Notes under the pieces: model-generated | The model's database searches: none | The model's input: only the letters and a program-made list of their open reading frames with translations | Told to the model about the DNA's origin: nothing | In this document: positions 1 through 8,955 of the stretch, in pieces | How positions within the stretch are numbered: the first letter of the stretch is position 1 | Layout of the letters: every line of letters starts with the position of its first letter | Translations under genes and position numbers: made by a program | Assembly: GCA_963708115.1 (NCBI GenBank) | Contig: CAVPRX010000001.1 | Location: forward strand, 1,550,001 to 1,614,000 | Direction: 5' to 3' | DNA from: VRUE01 sp963708115 | Lineage (GTDB): Bacteria > Actinomycetota > Thermoleophilia > Solirubrobacterales > 70-9 | DNA length: 64,000 nucleotides

Positions 1-919
1 ACGAGACGGGCGACGTGCGCTTCTCCAACAGCGCCGCGGCGAAGCTCTTGCTACCTCTCGGCCAGCCTCCCGCGTCGATGCGGGCGCCGTTGAGTCGCGC
101 CGCGGACGTCGGCTTCGCCGCTCACCCGGCACTGCGGATCGGCGACCGCGCCTACGCGATGACCGCCCGCGCGCTGCCCAAAGAGCGCGCTGTCCTTGTC
201 GTCGCCCGCGATCGCACCGACGAGATGCGCCGCGAGCTCGCCGAAGCGGACTTCATCTCCAACGCTGCCCACGAGCTGCGCAACCCTCTGGCGGGTATCT
301 CCAGCGCGATCGAGGTGCTGCAGGAAGGCGCCAAGGACGACCCGCAGGCGCTCGACCACTTCCTCGGCCGCCTCGCCGAGGACGCCGAGCGGATGAACCG
401 GCTGACCCGCTCCCTGCTCACCCTGGCGCGGGTCGAGTCGATCGGCGCCGGCGAGACCGAGGTGGTCGACGTCGAGGCCGCGATCGCCGACACGGTCGCC
501 GCGGTCGAGACCCCCTCGCACATCGAGTTGGCGACCGAGGTCGAGCCCGACCTGACCGCCAAGGGCGACCCGACTCTGCTCCGCCAGGTGATGGTCGGGC
601 TGCTTACCAACGCCTTCAAGCACACGCCACTACCGGGGCGCGTTACCGTTCGCGGCCGCCACGACGGTGAGAAAGAGGTGGTTCTGGAGGTGATCGATAC
701 GGGCCCAGGCATTCCCGAGGTGGAGATCGAGCGCGTATTCGAGCGCTTCTACCGACGCGACGAGTCGCGCAAGCAGGAGGGCTTCGGCCTCGGCTTGGCG
801 ATCGCCCGCCGGATGGTCAGCGTCATGGGCGGCGAGATCGGCGCCCACTCCGTCGAGGGTGAGGGCAGCACCTTCTGGGTCCGCCTTCCCGTCGCTCAAC
901 CCAGCCCTACGCCCGTCGC

Positions 920-923
<4 letters not shown>
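1..923 (+). CDS. Sensor histidine kinase, 5' end outside window
   Basis: This is the C-terminal part of a two-component sensor kinase that would autophosphorylate on His and pass phosphate to the regulator encoded next. The frame is open to the window edge, and the first residues look like the inside of a PAS domain, so the GTG at 15 is probably internal. Counting from that GTG, the HisKA H-box (AAHELRNP) is near residue 87. It is followed by the ATPase N-box (LLTNAFKH), G1 box (DTGPGIP), F-box (FERFY) and G2 box (GFGLGLAIA). No membrane segment lies in the visible part. Its stop overlaps the regulator start as ATGA, so the two are co-translated. The family call is secure; the signal sensed is unknown. 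Confidence 0.93.
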
Positions 924-1624
<701 letters not shown>

Positions 1625-1625
1625 G

Positions 1626-1647
1626 CCTGTTCGTTCGAACAAACAGG
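1626..1647. promoter_or_regulatory. TetR-type palindromic operator
   Basis: A 22-bp near-perfect palindrome (20 of 22 positions symmetric), with half-sites CCTGTTCGTTC and GAACAAACAGG, begins two bases after the response regulator stop. A TAnnnT box (TAAACT, 1651-1656) follows directly. The position, just before the tetR-type coding region, fits autorepression. Which protein binds here is inference from position. Confidence 0.7.
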
Positions 1648-1663
1648 TGATAAACTGGCGGGT

Positions 1664-2269
1664 ATCTCGCCCGCTGGAACCGATACCGAGGCACCTCCGG
1701 CAGGCGGCACGCGCCAACAGATCCTGCGTGCCACCTTCACTCTGGTCGGGCGGGAGGGAATCGCTGCGTTGAGCAACCGGCGCATTGCCGCCGAGGCCGG
1801 CGTATCGCTCGGCTCGCTCACCTACCACTTCACCAGCCAGACGGAGCTACTGCGCGAGAGCCTCAGCCTCTACGTCGAAGAGGAGGTGATCCGCCTGGAG
1901 GCCATTGCCGCCGAGCTTCGCGCCCGCCATCCCGCGCCCGGGGAGGTGGCGGCCGAGGTGCAGCGACTCGTCGCGGAGAGCGCCGGTCGTCCGCAGCAGG
2001 TCGCGGAGCTCGAGTTGCACCTCCAGGCCGCTCGCGATCCCGCCCTGCGCGAGGTCTCGGCCCGCTGCTTTGCCGCTTACGAGGGCGTCGCCGTCGCCGC
2101 GCTCGCCGCGCTCGGCATCGACGATCCCGAGCGCCACGCCCCCGCGGTCGTCGCCCTGATGATGGGAATGAGCCTCAAGCGGGAGGGCACCGGCGTCAAC
2201 GACGCCGGTGCTTTCGTCGACGCCCTGCGGACGATCCTGCGCGGCGCCCGCCGCCGGAGTCGACGATGA
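1664..2269 (+). CDS. TetR-family transcriptional regulator with AUC or other non-canonical start
   Basis: The product is a TetR-type repressor. The N-terminal helix-turn-helix is clear (TRQQILRATFTLV, then RRIAAEAGVSLGSLTYHF), followed by an all-helical ligand domain. The only ATG/GTG/TTG in this frame after the stop at 1622 is TTG 1769, which would delete the first DNA-binding helix. An in-frame ATC at 1664 lies exactly 7 bases after the TAAACT box at 1651, the spacing seen for leaderless genes elsewhere in this window, so I place the start there (201 aa). The alternatives are the CTG at 1655 or a base error in the assembly. The gene overlaps the next one by ATGA. Its ligand is unknown. Confidence 0.75.
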   Translation: MSPAGTDTEAPPAGGTRQQILRATFTLVGREGIAALSNRRIAAEAGVSLGSLTYHFTSQTELLRESLSLYVEEEVIRLEAIAAELRARHPAPGEVAAEVQRLVAESAGRPQQVAELELHLQAARDPALREVSARCFAAYEGVAVAALAALGIDDPERHAPAVVALMMGMSLKREGTGVNDAGAFVDALRTILRGARRRSRR

Positions 2270-3021
2270 AGAAGATCTTCATAGCCTTCGTGTTGGGCTT
2301 GCTCGTCATGGCCGGAACCGCGGGTGCCTTGAAGATCCGGGTCGGCGACCTCGTCCTCAACGCGGATGGGGGCTTCTCGCCGACGGTGCTGCCGAAGCAT
2401 CGCGACGCGCCGATCACGCTTCATGGCGGTGGCACGCTCTCGACCATCTCGGGTGAGATTCCCCCGATCATGGAAACGCTGACGATCGAGTTCGACCGCC
2501 ACGGCTCGGTGCAGACGACTGGCCTGCCGGTCTGCCTGCCGGGCCAGATTGAGGCGACGAACGTGGCCACCGCCCGGAGCCGCTGCCCGGGAGCGATCGT
2601 CGGGGAAGGCTTCGGCCGGGCAATCGTCAAGTTCCCCGAACAACCCCCGATCCCGATCTCTTCGCCGCTCACCATCTTCAACGGCCCCAAAAAGGGCGGC
2701 AACGACACGGTGCTCGCGCATGCCTACACCACGGTTCCGGTGCCGACCGCGCTCGTCGTTCCGATCGTGATCGAAAAAATCCATAAGGGCGTCTACGGAT
2801 ACCGGACCAAAGTGAGGATTCCCCGCATTGCCGGGGGCGCCGGCCACCCGATCTCGGGCTCGCTGAAAATCGGCCGCAAATGGACCTACAAAGGTGTGCG
2901 CCACAGCTACGTCAACGCCCGTTGCGAAACTGGACACCTGCAGGCTCGCGCCGAAGTCACCTTCGACGACGGGACCTTTCTCGCCGGCACCTTCCTCAAG
3001 CCCTGCAGAGTGCGGAAGTAG
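2266..3021 (+). CDS. Secreted protein of unknown function
   Basis: I do not recognise a named domain in this 251-residue protein. Residues 1-20 form a signal peptide (KK, then a hydrophobic stretch ending AGA), so it is exported. The mature part is beta-rich, with many Pro and Gly, two Cys in the first half and two near the C-terminus that could form disulfides. The ATG overlaps the tetR-type stop (ATGA), so expression is probably tied to that regulator and the gene may be part of what it controls. I infer an extracellular or cell-surface role; the enzymatic role, if any, is unknown. Confidence 0.7.
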   Translation: MKKIFIAFVLGLLVMAGTAGALKIRVGDLVLNADGGFSPTVLPKHRDAPITLHGGGTLSTISGEIPPIMETLTIEFDRHGSVQTTGLPVCLPGQIEATNVATARSRCPGAIVGEGFGRAIVKFPEQPPIPISSPLTIFNGPKKGGNDTVLAHAYTTVPVPTALVVPIVIEKIHKGVYGYRTKVRIPRIAGGAGHPISGSLKIGRKWTYKGVRHSYVNARCETGHLQARAEVTFDDGTFLAGTFLKPCRVRK

Positions 3022-3030
3022 GCGACCCGA

Positions 3031-3426
3031 GTGGAGGGAGCGATCTCGTCAGATGCTGTGGCCCCTCAGGCGGCCGTGGAGAGTTGCTTTCGCAGCTTCA
3101 CCGTCGCTCTCGGCATAGGGGACCTGGACGGCGCTACGGCCTGCTTTGCCAGGGACGCCTGCCTGATTACGCCGGATGCCACCGCGGTCCGCGGCCGCAA
3201 CAGCATCCGCCCCGTTCTTGCCCAGCTGATCCTCGTCCGCACCGAGATCGCGGTCCAGGTCTCAAGCGTGCTGATCGCCTCCGACTCCGCCCTCTTCCGT
3301 GGCCGCTGGGCGATTAGCTCAAACGGGGTCGGTGGCGCCCGCTTCGAACAGGTCACCAGCCCGATCTTGGTTGCGCACCGGATCGAAGCCGAGTGGAAGC
3401 TGCGGATCGCGGCGCCCTGGGGATAG
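3031..3426 (+). CDS. SnoaL/NTF2-like small protein
   Basis: This is a 131-residue protein with the layout of the SnoaL-like/DUF4440 family. An N-terminal helix (AAVESCFRSFTVAL) is followed by GDLDGATACFARDACLITPD, a repeated RGRNSIRPVL segment and beta strands ending in WKLRIAAPWG. Members are small alpha+beta cone-shaped proteins with varied roles (isomerases, binding proteins), so no reaction can be assigned. It starts with GTG only 9 bases after the preceding secreted protein and may be in the same transcript. There is no signal peptide, so it should be cytoplasmic. Confidence 0.65.
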   Translation: MEGAISSDAVAPQAAVESCFRSFTVALGIGDLDGATACFARDACLITPDATAVRGRNSIRPVLAQLILVRTEIAVQVSSVLIASDSALFRGRWAISSNGVGGARFEQVTSPILVAHRIEAEWKLRIAAPWG

Positions 3427-3480
3427 GCCTCTGGCCCGCGCCTTGGGCACCATCATCTCCTGGCTCAATAGTCTCTAGGC

Positions 3481-3681
3481 ATGGAGCGGAGCCCGAGTGC
3501 GGACGAGGCGGCGGCAATCGCCACCGCGATCGAGCTGTTTCAGGCAGAGACGGCTCCGGCGGAGGCGGCCGAAGAGGCCATCAGCCCGTGGCAGCGGGCG
3601 GCGCTGGTCGAGGGAGTCGGCGCGAAGGGCACAGTCCAGAGGCATTTGGAGTCAAAAGGAGGGTTCGAATGGCTGTCGTGA
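3481..3681 (+). CDS. Small protein resembling acyl-CoA carboxylase epsilon subunit
   Basis: This 66-residue ORF begins with a helix (SADEAAAIATAIELF), then has an Ala/Glu-rich linker and a SPWQRAAL segment with a single conserved-looking Trp. The layout is like that of actinobacterial acyl-CoA carboxylase epsilon chains: an N-terminal helix for docking, a linker and a W-x-R element. The similarity is weak and positional support is absent, because the carboxylase alpha chain is 10 kb away. A TAGTCT box at 3469-3474 lies 6 bases before the ATG, so the operon (this gene, dodecin, rhodanese) is probably transcribed leaderless. The 3' end overlaps the dodecin start by 13 bases. Confidence 0.5.
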   Translation: MERSPSADEAAAIATAIELFQAETAPAEAAEEAISPWQRAALVEGVGAKGTVQRHLESKGGFEWLS

Positions 3682-3878
3682 AAATCATCGAGCTGGTCGG
3701 CAGCTCGAAAACGTCCACCGACGACGCGGCGAAACAGGCGCTGGCCCAGGCCCAGGGCACGCTGCGCAACATCCGCGCCGTGGACATCGTCTCGACCGGC
3801 ATCCGGGGGGAGAACCTGGATGAGTACCGGGCACACGTGCGGGTCGCGTTCCTGGTCGAGGGGACGGACGTCGACTAG
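3669..3878 (+). CDS. Dodecin family flavin-binding protein
   Basis: Dodecins are 65-75-residue proteins that form hollow dodecamers storing flavin or related ligands. This one is 69 aa with the family pattern: VVKIIELVGSS, a helix with DDAAKQAL, then strands ending YRAHVRVAFLV. The start is the ATG at 3669, preceded by a strong AAAGGAGGG ribosome-binding site; longer upstream frames have no support. The Trp that usually stacks on the flavin in archaeal and bacterial dodecins is replaced by Ala in the IRAVDIV strand, so the ligand may differ. It is followed directly by the rhodanese gene. Confidence 0.85.
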   Translation: MAVVKIIELVGSSKTSTDDAAKQALAQAQGTLRNIRAVDIVSTGIRGENLDEYRAHVRVAFLVEGTDVD

Positions 3879-4268
3879 ATGACGACGGACGAAACGAGAG
3901 AGGTCTCCCGCGACGAGGCCCAGAAACTGATCGAGGACGGTGCGCAACTGGTCGATGTGCGCGCCGATCACGAGTGGGGCGCCGGCCGCATCGCCGGCGC
4001 CAAGCACCTGCCGCTCGCCGAGCTTGCGCAGCGGACTGCGGAGCTCGACCCCGAGCGCCCGGTCGTCCTCTACTGCCGTGGCGGCACCCGCTCGACGATG
4101 GCGACCGACGCGCTAGCCGAGGCCGGCTTCGACGCGGCGAAGCTGAGCGAGGGGATCGTCGGCTGGGACGAGGCGGGCCTGCCGCTCGATCCCGAGGGCG
4201 GCTATGTCGCCGAGTCGGGCGAGGCCGCATCGATCCTCCAGGCACGGAAAAAGGCTGCCCAAAGCTGA
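3879..4268 (+). CDS. Single-domain rhodanese sulfurtransferase
   Basis: This 129-residue protein has one rhodanese domain with the DVRADHEW motif (D26 onward) and the active-site loop CRGGTRS, in which Cys66 would carry the persulfide. The six-residue loop after Cys is sized for thiosulfate- or sulfide-type chemistry rather than phosphatase chemistry. It starts with the base after the dodecin stop, so it belongs to the same operon. The sulfate assimilation genes begin 400 bases later, which makes a role in sulfur relay plausible, but this is inference. There is no signal peptide. Confidence 0.9.
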   Translation: MTTDETREVSRDEAQKLIEDGAQLVDVRADHEWGAGRIAGAKHLPLAELAQRTAELDPERPVVLYCRGGTRSTMATDALAEAGFDAAKLSEGIVGWDEAGLPLDPEGGYVAESGEAASILQARKKAAQS

Positions 4269-4362
4269 ATCGGCCGGTTGGGGGTCGAGTTGCGCCCATC
4301 TCGTCGCAGAAGATTTTCAATCTGCGCACCACTCGTGACAGCGAAGCTTTTAGGGTGCAATC

Positions 4363-4641
4363 ATGCACTTGATGAGAGAGAGCTGGACCGACGCGCGTCT
4401 GGAGGACTTCGTCGTCAACACCGACAAGCGGTTCGACGGTGTCGACAAGCGATTTGACGCTGTGGACCGGCGATTCGACGCTGTCGACAAGCGATTCGAC
4501 AAGGTCGACAAGCGCCTCGATGGAATCGAGGCTGACCTGAAGGCGATGCAGCGGGTGATGGTCCAGGGGGCGATCGCCCTGACCTCGGCCATGGTGGCTG
4601 GCTTCGCCGCCATAGTTGGCCTTCTGGCTACGCAGCTTTGA
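4363..4641 (+). CDS. Coiled-coil membrane protein with heptad repeats
   Basis: This is a small protein (92 aa from ATG 4363, or 89 aa from ATG 4372) of no recognised family. It has three parts: a conserved head MRESWTD-RLEDF, four to five consecutive heptads of the form RFDAVDK that should form a coiled coil, and a C-terminal membrane helix ending LLATQL. The layout is like the phage XhlA/hemolysin-like proteins, which are also short coiled coils with a C-terminal anchor. A paralogue with the same head and tail is encoded at 30098. ATG 4372 matches the conserved head best. It stands alone between the rhodanese and sulfite reductase genes. Confidence 0.65.
   Translation: MHLMRESWTDARLEDFVVNTDKRFDGVDKRFDAVDRRFDAVDKRFDKVDKRLDGIEADLKAMQRVMVQGAIALTSAMVAGFAAIVGLLATQL
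4425..4520 (+). repeat. 21-bp tandem repeats encoding heptads
   Basis: Four to five imperfect 21-bp units (core GACAAGCGATTCGAC) encode the RFDAVDK heptads of the coiled-coil protein. The same kind of repeat occurs at about 30160-30300. Such in-frame repeats can change copy number without breaking the frame. Confidence 0.7.
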
Positions 4642-4669
4642 GCTAAATACCCTAATCCCTGTCAGGTTT

Positions 4670-4684
4670 TGCTATTTTCTTGGC
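4670..4684 (+). promoter_or_regulatory. Extended -10 promoter, leaderless sulfite reductase
   Basis: TG at 4670-4671 and TATTTT at 4673-4678 form an extended -10 element. Six bases separate it from the ATG at 4685, so transcription should begin at or next to the start codon. No good -35 box is visible. Confidence 0.55.
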
Positions 4685-6517
4685 ATGGAGGTAGTCGTAG
4701 ACCAAGACAAGCCGCAGCGCGGCAAGGGCCGCACCGGCACGCTCGAGAACCCGGAGACGTACGAGAACGTCCCCGGGCACATCATCCCGATCATCGAGCG
4801 CGAGTTCGACGACTTCGATAACGAAGCCGAGCAGTTCCTCTCCGGCGCGCTCGCCGAAGAGCAGTTCATCGGCTTCCGCCTCAAACAGGGCGTCTACGGT
4901 CAGCGCCAGCCCGACGTGCAGATGGTCCGCGTGAAGCTCCCCTTCGGCGGCGTCACCCCGGAGCAGATGGAGGCCTTCGGCAGCGTGGTCGAGAAGTACG
5001 CCCCGCTCAACAAGGGCCACATCACGACCCGGCAGAACATCCAGATCCACCACGTGCCGCTGCGCGACATGGAGGCGCTGATCCGTGAGATCTCCCCGAC
5101 CGGCCTCTCCTCGCGCGAGGGCTGCGGCAACACGATGCGCAACGTCACCGGCGATCCCTGGGCCGGCATCGCCGCCGACGAGGTCTTCGACCCGACGCCC
5201 TACGCCGGCGCCTACGTCCGCTACTTCGTCCGCCACCCGACCACGCAGCTGATGCCGCGCAAGATCAAGACCTCGTTCACCGGCTCCGACGAGGACCGCG
5301 CGATCAGCGGCATCCACGACATCGCCTTCCTCGCCCGCGAGAGGGACGGGGTCAAGGGCTTCGAGATCCGCGTCGGCGGAGGCACCTCGATCATGGCCCG
5401 CGTCGCCCCGACCCTGTACGAGTTCGTCGAGGCCGACAACGGCGACTACATGAAGGTCGCCGAGGCGGCGCTGCGGATCTTCGACCGCCAGGAGTGGCTG
5501 CGCGTCAACCGCGCCCGCGCCCGGATCAAGGTCCTCGTCGACAAGATCGGCATCGATGCCTTCCGCGAGCAGGTTGACGCCGAGCTCGAGGGCGACTGGG
5601 TCGACGAGCGCGACTTCGACGTCGAGCGCCTGCGCTTCGACGACGACGAGGAGGAGCAGGCCCCCGAGGCTCCCGCCGCGCCGGTCTCGCCCAACGGCGA
5701 TCGCTCCCAGTTCGACCGCTTCCTGCAGGGCAATGTGCAGCCGCAGCGCCAGGAGGGCTTCGCTTCGGTCGAGGTCAAGATCGAGCGCGGCGACCTGACG
5801 CCGGAGCAGTTCCGTGGCCTCGCCGAGATCATGCGCGAGTTCACCGGTGGCTACGCGCGCAGCACCGTGCAGCAGAACCTGGTCCTGCGCTGGGTCCGCG
5901 ACGAGGCCCTGTATGAGGTCTGGCAGCGGCTGGGCGAGCTCGGCCTCGCCGAGGCGGGGGCCCGCGAGATCACCGACGTCGTCAGCTGCCCCGGAACCGA
6001 TAGCTGCAAATTGGGGATCACCAGCTCGATGGGCCTCAACCGGGCGATCAAGCAGCGGGTCGAGGAGATGGAGATCTCCGACGAGCTGACCCGCAAGATC
6101 CACATCAAGATGAGCGGCTGCCCCAACGGCTGCAGTCAGCACCACATCGCCAACATCGGCTTCTACGGCGCCTCGCTCAAAGTGGGTGGGCGGCAGATGC
6201 CCGCCTACATTCCCCACATCGGCGGCAACTACGAGGGGGGCGAGGTGATCTTCGGCACGCGCCTGAAGTCTCGCCTGCCCGCCAAACGTGTCCCGGAGGC
6301 GGTCGAGCGCTGGATCAAGCTGTATGAGGCCGAGCGCACCGACGGCGAGGAGTTCAACGCCTTCGCCGAGCGGGCCGGCGCCGATCGCTTCGAAGCTGAG
6401 GTCAAGGAGCTGACCCTGCCGGCCGAGTTCAGCCTCGAGACGATGCAGCAGTTCATCGACTGGAACCGCTCCAGCCCCTACAAAGTGGAGCGCGGGGAGG
6501 GGGAGTGCGCGATATGA
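4685..6517 (+). CDS. sir: Assimilatory sulfite (nitrite/sulfite) reductase, siroheme-dependent
   Basis: This 610-residue enzyme would reduce sulfite to sulfide with six electrons from ferredoxin. It has two repeated half-sites and the siroheme/[4Fe-4S] ligands: Cys435 and Cys441 (CPGTDSC), then Cys479 and Cys483 (CPNGC). The family also includes nitrite reductases. The call as sulfite reductase rests on the adjoining APS reductase, ATP sulfurylase and APS kinase genes. I chose ATG 4685 because it follows an extended -10 element and matches the usual N-terminus; the frame is open further upstream without coding character. The linker around nt 5641-5710 is acidic and Pro-rich. The stop overlaps cysH as ATGA. 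Confidence 0.9.
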   Translation: MEVVVDQDKPQRGKGRTGTLENPETYENVPGHIIPIIEREFDDFDNEAEQFLSGALAEEQFIGFRLKQGVYGQRQPDVQMVRVKLPFGGVTPEQMEAFGSVVEKYAPLNKGHITTRQNIQIHHVPLRDMEALIREISPTGLSSREGCGNTMRNVTGDPWAGIAADEVFDPTPYAGAYVRYFVRHPTTQLMPRKIKTSFTGSDEDRAISGIHDIAFLARERDGVKGFEIRVGGGTSIMARVAPTLYEFVEADNGDYMKVAEAALRIFDRQEWLRVNRARARIKVLVDKIGIDAFREQVDAELEGDWVDERDFDVERLRFDDDEEEQAPEAPAAPVSPNGDRSQFDRFLQGNVQPQRQEGFASVEVKIERGDLTPEQFRGLAEIMREFTGGYARSTVQQNLVLRWVRDEALYEVWQRLGELGLAEAGAREITDVVSCPGTDSCKLGITSSMGLNRAIKQRVEEMEISDELTRKIHIKMSGCPNGCSQHHIANIGFYGASLKVGGRQMPAYIPHIGGNYEGGEVIFGTRLKSRLPAKRVPEAVERWIKLYEAERTDGEEFNAFAERAGADRFEAEVKELTLPAEFSLETMQQFIDWNRSSPYKVERGEGECAI

Positions 6518-7215
6518 ACCCCGTCGCCGTCACCACCGTCCCGGAGATCGACGCCGAGGAGGTCGCTGCACGCCTCGAGGAGGGTCGCGCGACCGATGCG
6601 ATCGAGTGGATGTTCGAGACCTTCGGCCAGAACCACTACATCGCCTGCTCGTTCCAGAAAACGAGTGCGGTGACGGCCCACCTGGCCAGCCAGATCAACT
6701 CCGACGCGCGCTTCTTCTACCTCGACACCGACGTGCTCTTCCCGGAGACCTACGAGACCCGGGACAAGCTGGCCGAGCACCTCGGGGTCGAGTTCGACCG
6801 CTTCCACAACCTGACCCTCGAGGAGCAGGCCGAGCAGTACGGCGACGAGCTCTGGAAGAGCGATCCGGACGCCTGCTGCGGCCTGCGCAAGGTCGAGCCG
6901 ATGCGCCGGGCGCTTTCTTCCGTAGACTGCTGGCTCGCCGGCGTCCGCCGCGAGGATTCCAAGAGTCGCGCCAAGACCCCGAAGTTTGCCTGGGACAAGC
7001 GATTCGAGCTATGGAAGCTGAACCCGATTGCGGACTGGACCGAGCGTGACGTCTGGAACTACATCCGTGAGCACCACCTCCCGTACAACCCGCTGCACGA
7101 TCAGGGCTACCCCTCGATCGGCTGCACCCACTGCACCAAGCCGGTCGGGCCGGGAGGCTCGCCGCGCGCTGGGCGCTGGGCGGGTCTCGAAAAGACCGAG
7201 TGCGGGATCAACTGA
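6514..7215 (+). CDS. cysH: APS (adenylyl-sulfate) reductase, iron-sulfur type
   Basis: This 233-residue PAPS/APS reductase family enzyme reduces activated sulfate to sulfite using thioredoxin. Cys121-Cys122 and Cys204-x-x-Cys207 form the CC...CxxC [4Fe-4S] motif, which marks APS-using (plant-type bacterial) reductases rather than PAPS-specific ones. The catalytic Cys is C230 in ECGIN, where many homologues have ECGLH or ECGIH; the last residue is Asn here. The start is the ATG overlapping the sir stop (ATGA); the GTG 9 bases upstream is less likely. The sat gene begins 70 bases after the stop. Confidence 0.93.
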   Translation: MNPVAVTTVPEIDAEEVAARLEEGRATDAIEWMFETFGQNHYIACSFQKTSAVTAHLASQINSDARFFYLDTDVLFPETYETRDKLAEHLGVEFDRFHNLTLEEQAEQYGDELWKSDPDACCGLRKVEPMRRALSSVDCWLAGVRREDSKSRAKTPKFAWDKRFELWKLNPIADWTERDVWNYIREHHLPYNPLHDQGYPSIGCTHCTKPVGPGGSPRAGRWAGLEKTECGIN

Positions 7216-7285
7216 CCCGGCTGCCCAGGTAGTCGGTAACGCCTTCTGAACATCCCTTCCCCGAACGATTGGTGAGATCCCCCGC

Positions 7286-8362
7286 ATGAGCGAGACGATG
7301 ACTGAGCTTTCCCTGACCCTTGACGAGCGCCACACGGCTGACTTCGAGATGATCGGCAACGGCGGCTTCGCGCCGCTGACCGGCTTCCAGGGCTCCGCCG
7401 ACTGGGAGCGCGTCTGTGCCGAGATGCGCACGGTCGACGGCGACTACTGGCCTATCCCGATCACCCTGGCTACCGAGCTCGAGTGCGAGGTCGGCGACAC
7501 CGTCGCCCTCTCCAGCGACGAAGGCAAGCCGCTGGGCCGGATCAAGGTCGAGGAGATCTGGGAGCGCGACGCCAAGAGCGAGGCGGAGCGCGTCTATGGG
7601 ACCACGGATGAGGCCCACCCCGGCGTCGCCGCCATCTACGCAGAGGGCAGCCGCTGTATCGCCGGCCCGATCGAGGTCGACGCGCTGCCCGACCACGACG
7701 AGGCCTTCATGCGCCGCTACAAGACGCCCGCCGAGCACAAGGCCGACTTCGAGGCGCGCGGCTGGAAGAAGATCGTCGCCTTCCAGACCCGCAACCCGAT
7801 TCACCGCGCCCACGAGTACCTGACCAAGGCGGCGCTGGAGACCTGCGACGGCCTCTTCATCCACCCGCTGATCGGCAAGACCAAGGCCGGCGACATCCCC
7901 GCGGACGTGCGGATGCGCTGCTACGAGGTGCTGATGGAGAACTACTACCCCGAGGATCGGGTGGTGCTGGGCGTGAAGCCGGCGAAGATGCACTACGCCG
8001 GGCCGCGCGAGGCCGTCCTCCACGCGATCGTCCGCCGCAACTACGGCGCGACCCACTTCATCGTCGGTCGCGACCACGCCGGTGCGGGCGACTACTACGG
8101 CACCTACGACGCGCAGAAGATCTTCGACACGATCGACATCGACGAGCTCGGGATCGAGCCGCTGATGTTCGAGCACACTTTCTGGTGCAACGAGTGCGAG
8201 GGGCTCGCCTCGAACAAGACGTGCCCCCACGACCAAGAGGCGCGCCTGTTCCTTTCTGGGACGAAGGTCCGCGAGATGCTCGGCAACGGCGAAAGGCCGC
8301 CGCACGAGTTCTCGCGCGACGAGGTGGCCGACATACTCATCGACGCTTACAAGGAGGACTGA
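7286..8362 (+). CDS. sat: Sulfate adenylyltransferase (ATP sulfurylase)
   Basis: This 358-residue enzyme makes APS and pyrophosphate from ATP and sulfate, the entry step of assimilation. It is the monomeric/dimeric Sat type, not the CysDN GTPase type. Visible hallmarks are QTRNPIHRAHE (the nucleotide-binding HxxH), VGRDHAGAGDYY and the C-terminal FLSGTKVREML. Length is in the usual range for stand-alone bacterial Sat. ATG 7286 is used; an ATG 12 bases later is possible. The APS kinase gene starts 7 bases after the stop, so the two are co-transcribed. Confidence 0.95.
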   Translation: MSETMTELSLTLDERHTADFEMIGNGGFAPLTGFQGSADWERVCAEMRTVDGDYWPIPITLATELECEVGDTVALSSDEGKPLGRIKVEEIWERDAKSEAERVYGTTDEAHPGVAAIYAEGSRCIAGPIEVDALPDHDEAFMRRYKTPAEHKADFEARGWKKIVAFQTRNPIHRAHEYLTKAALETCDGLFIHPLIGKTKAGDIPADVRMRCYEVLMENYYPEDRVVLGVKPAKMHYAGPREAVLHAIVRRNYGATHFIVGRDHAGAGDYYGTYDAQKIFDTIDIDELGIEPLMFEHTFWCNECEGLASNKTCPHDQEARLFLSGTKVREMLGNGERPPHEFSRDEVADILIDAYKED

Positions 8363-8369
8363 CGTACCG

Positions 8370-8924
8370 ATGGCTGACGAGAAGGGCTTCACTCTCTGGT
8401 TCACCGGGCTTTCGGGCGCGGGCAAGACGACGATCTCCGGGTTGCTCGAGACCGAGCTGCGTGCGCGCGGCTCGAAGCTGGAGATCCTCGACGGCGACGT
8501 CGTGCGCGAAAACCTCTCGAAAGGCCTCGGCTTCTCGAAGGAGGATCGCGACATCAACATCCGCCGGATCGCCTTCGTCGCCGATCTGCTCAGCCGCAAC
8601 GGCGTGCCGGTGATCACCGCGGCGATCTCCCCCTACGCGGAGATCCGCGACGAGGCGCATGCGCTGATGGGCGACCGCTTCATCGAGGTCTACGTCAAGG
8701 CATCGGTCGACACCTGCGCCGAGCGTGACGTCAAGGGCCTCTACGCGAAAGCCTTCTCCGGCGAGATCAAGGAATTCACCGGCGTCTCCGATCCGTACGA
8801 GATTCCCGAGAATCCCGCCTGGGTCTGCGACACCGAGAACGAGTCGCCCGAGGAGTCGGCGCAGAAGCTGCTCGAGTACCTCGAGTCGCGGGATCTGATT
8901 CCTGCGGCTGCGGTTACTGCTTAG
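8370..8924 (+). CDS. cysC: Adenylyl-sulfate kinase (APS kinase)
   Basis: This 184-residue kinase phosphorylates APS to PAPS. The P-loop GLSGAGKT covers residues 13-20, followed by DGDVVRENL (APS site), the DRDINIRR segment and the ISPYAEIR loop. Since the reductase upstream has the APS-type iron-sulfur signature, PAPS from this enzyme may serve sulfation, or the reductase may accept both substrates; the sequence does not decide this. It is the last gene of the sulfate cluster, and a long inverted repeat follows at 8956-9052. Confidence 0.95.
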   Translation: MADEKGFTLWFTGLSGAGKTTISGLLETELRARGSKLEILDGDVVRENLSKGLGFSKEDRDINIRRIAFVADLLSRNGVPVITAAISPYAEIRDEAHALMGDRFIEVYVKASVDTCAERDVKGLYAKAFSGEIKEFTGVSDPYEIPENPAWVCDTENESPEESAQKLLEYLESRDLIPAAAVTA

Positions 8925-8955
8925 GGACGGCTTAGGGACGACGGCTTGGGGAGGA

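Noticed and set aside
3393..3668. N-terminal extension of the dodecin frame
   Set aside because: No dodecin has such an extension; it overlaps another small gene, and a strong ribosome site precedes ATG 3669.
4269..4362. Possible riboswitch upstream of the coiled-coil or sulfite reductase gene
   Set aside because: No conserved SAM, cobalamin or other riboswitch core was recognisable; the sulfite reductase promoter leaves no leader RNA.
4425..4520. CRISPR-like repeat array
   Set aside because: The 21-bp repeats are contiguous without spacers and encode protein heptads.
4652..6217. A 521-codon minus-strand open frame
   Set aside because: Antisense of sulfite reductase; composition is that of a GC-rich mirror frame (Asp/Leu/Val/Gly-rich without motifs).
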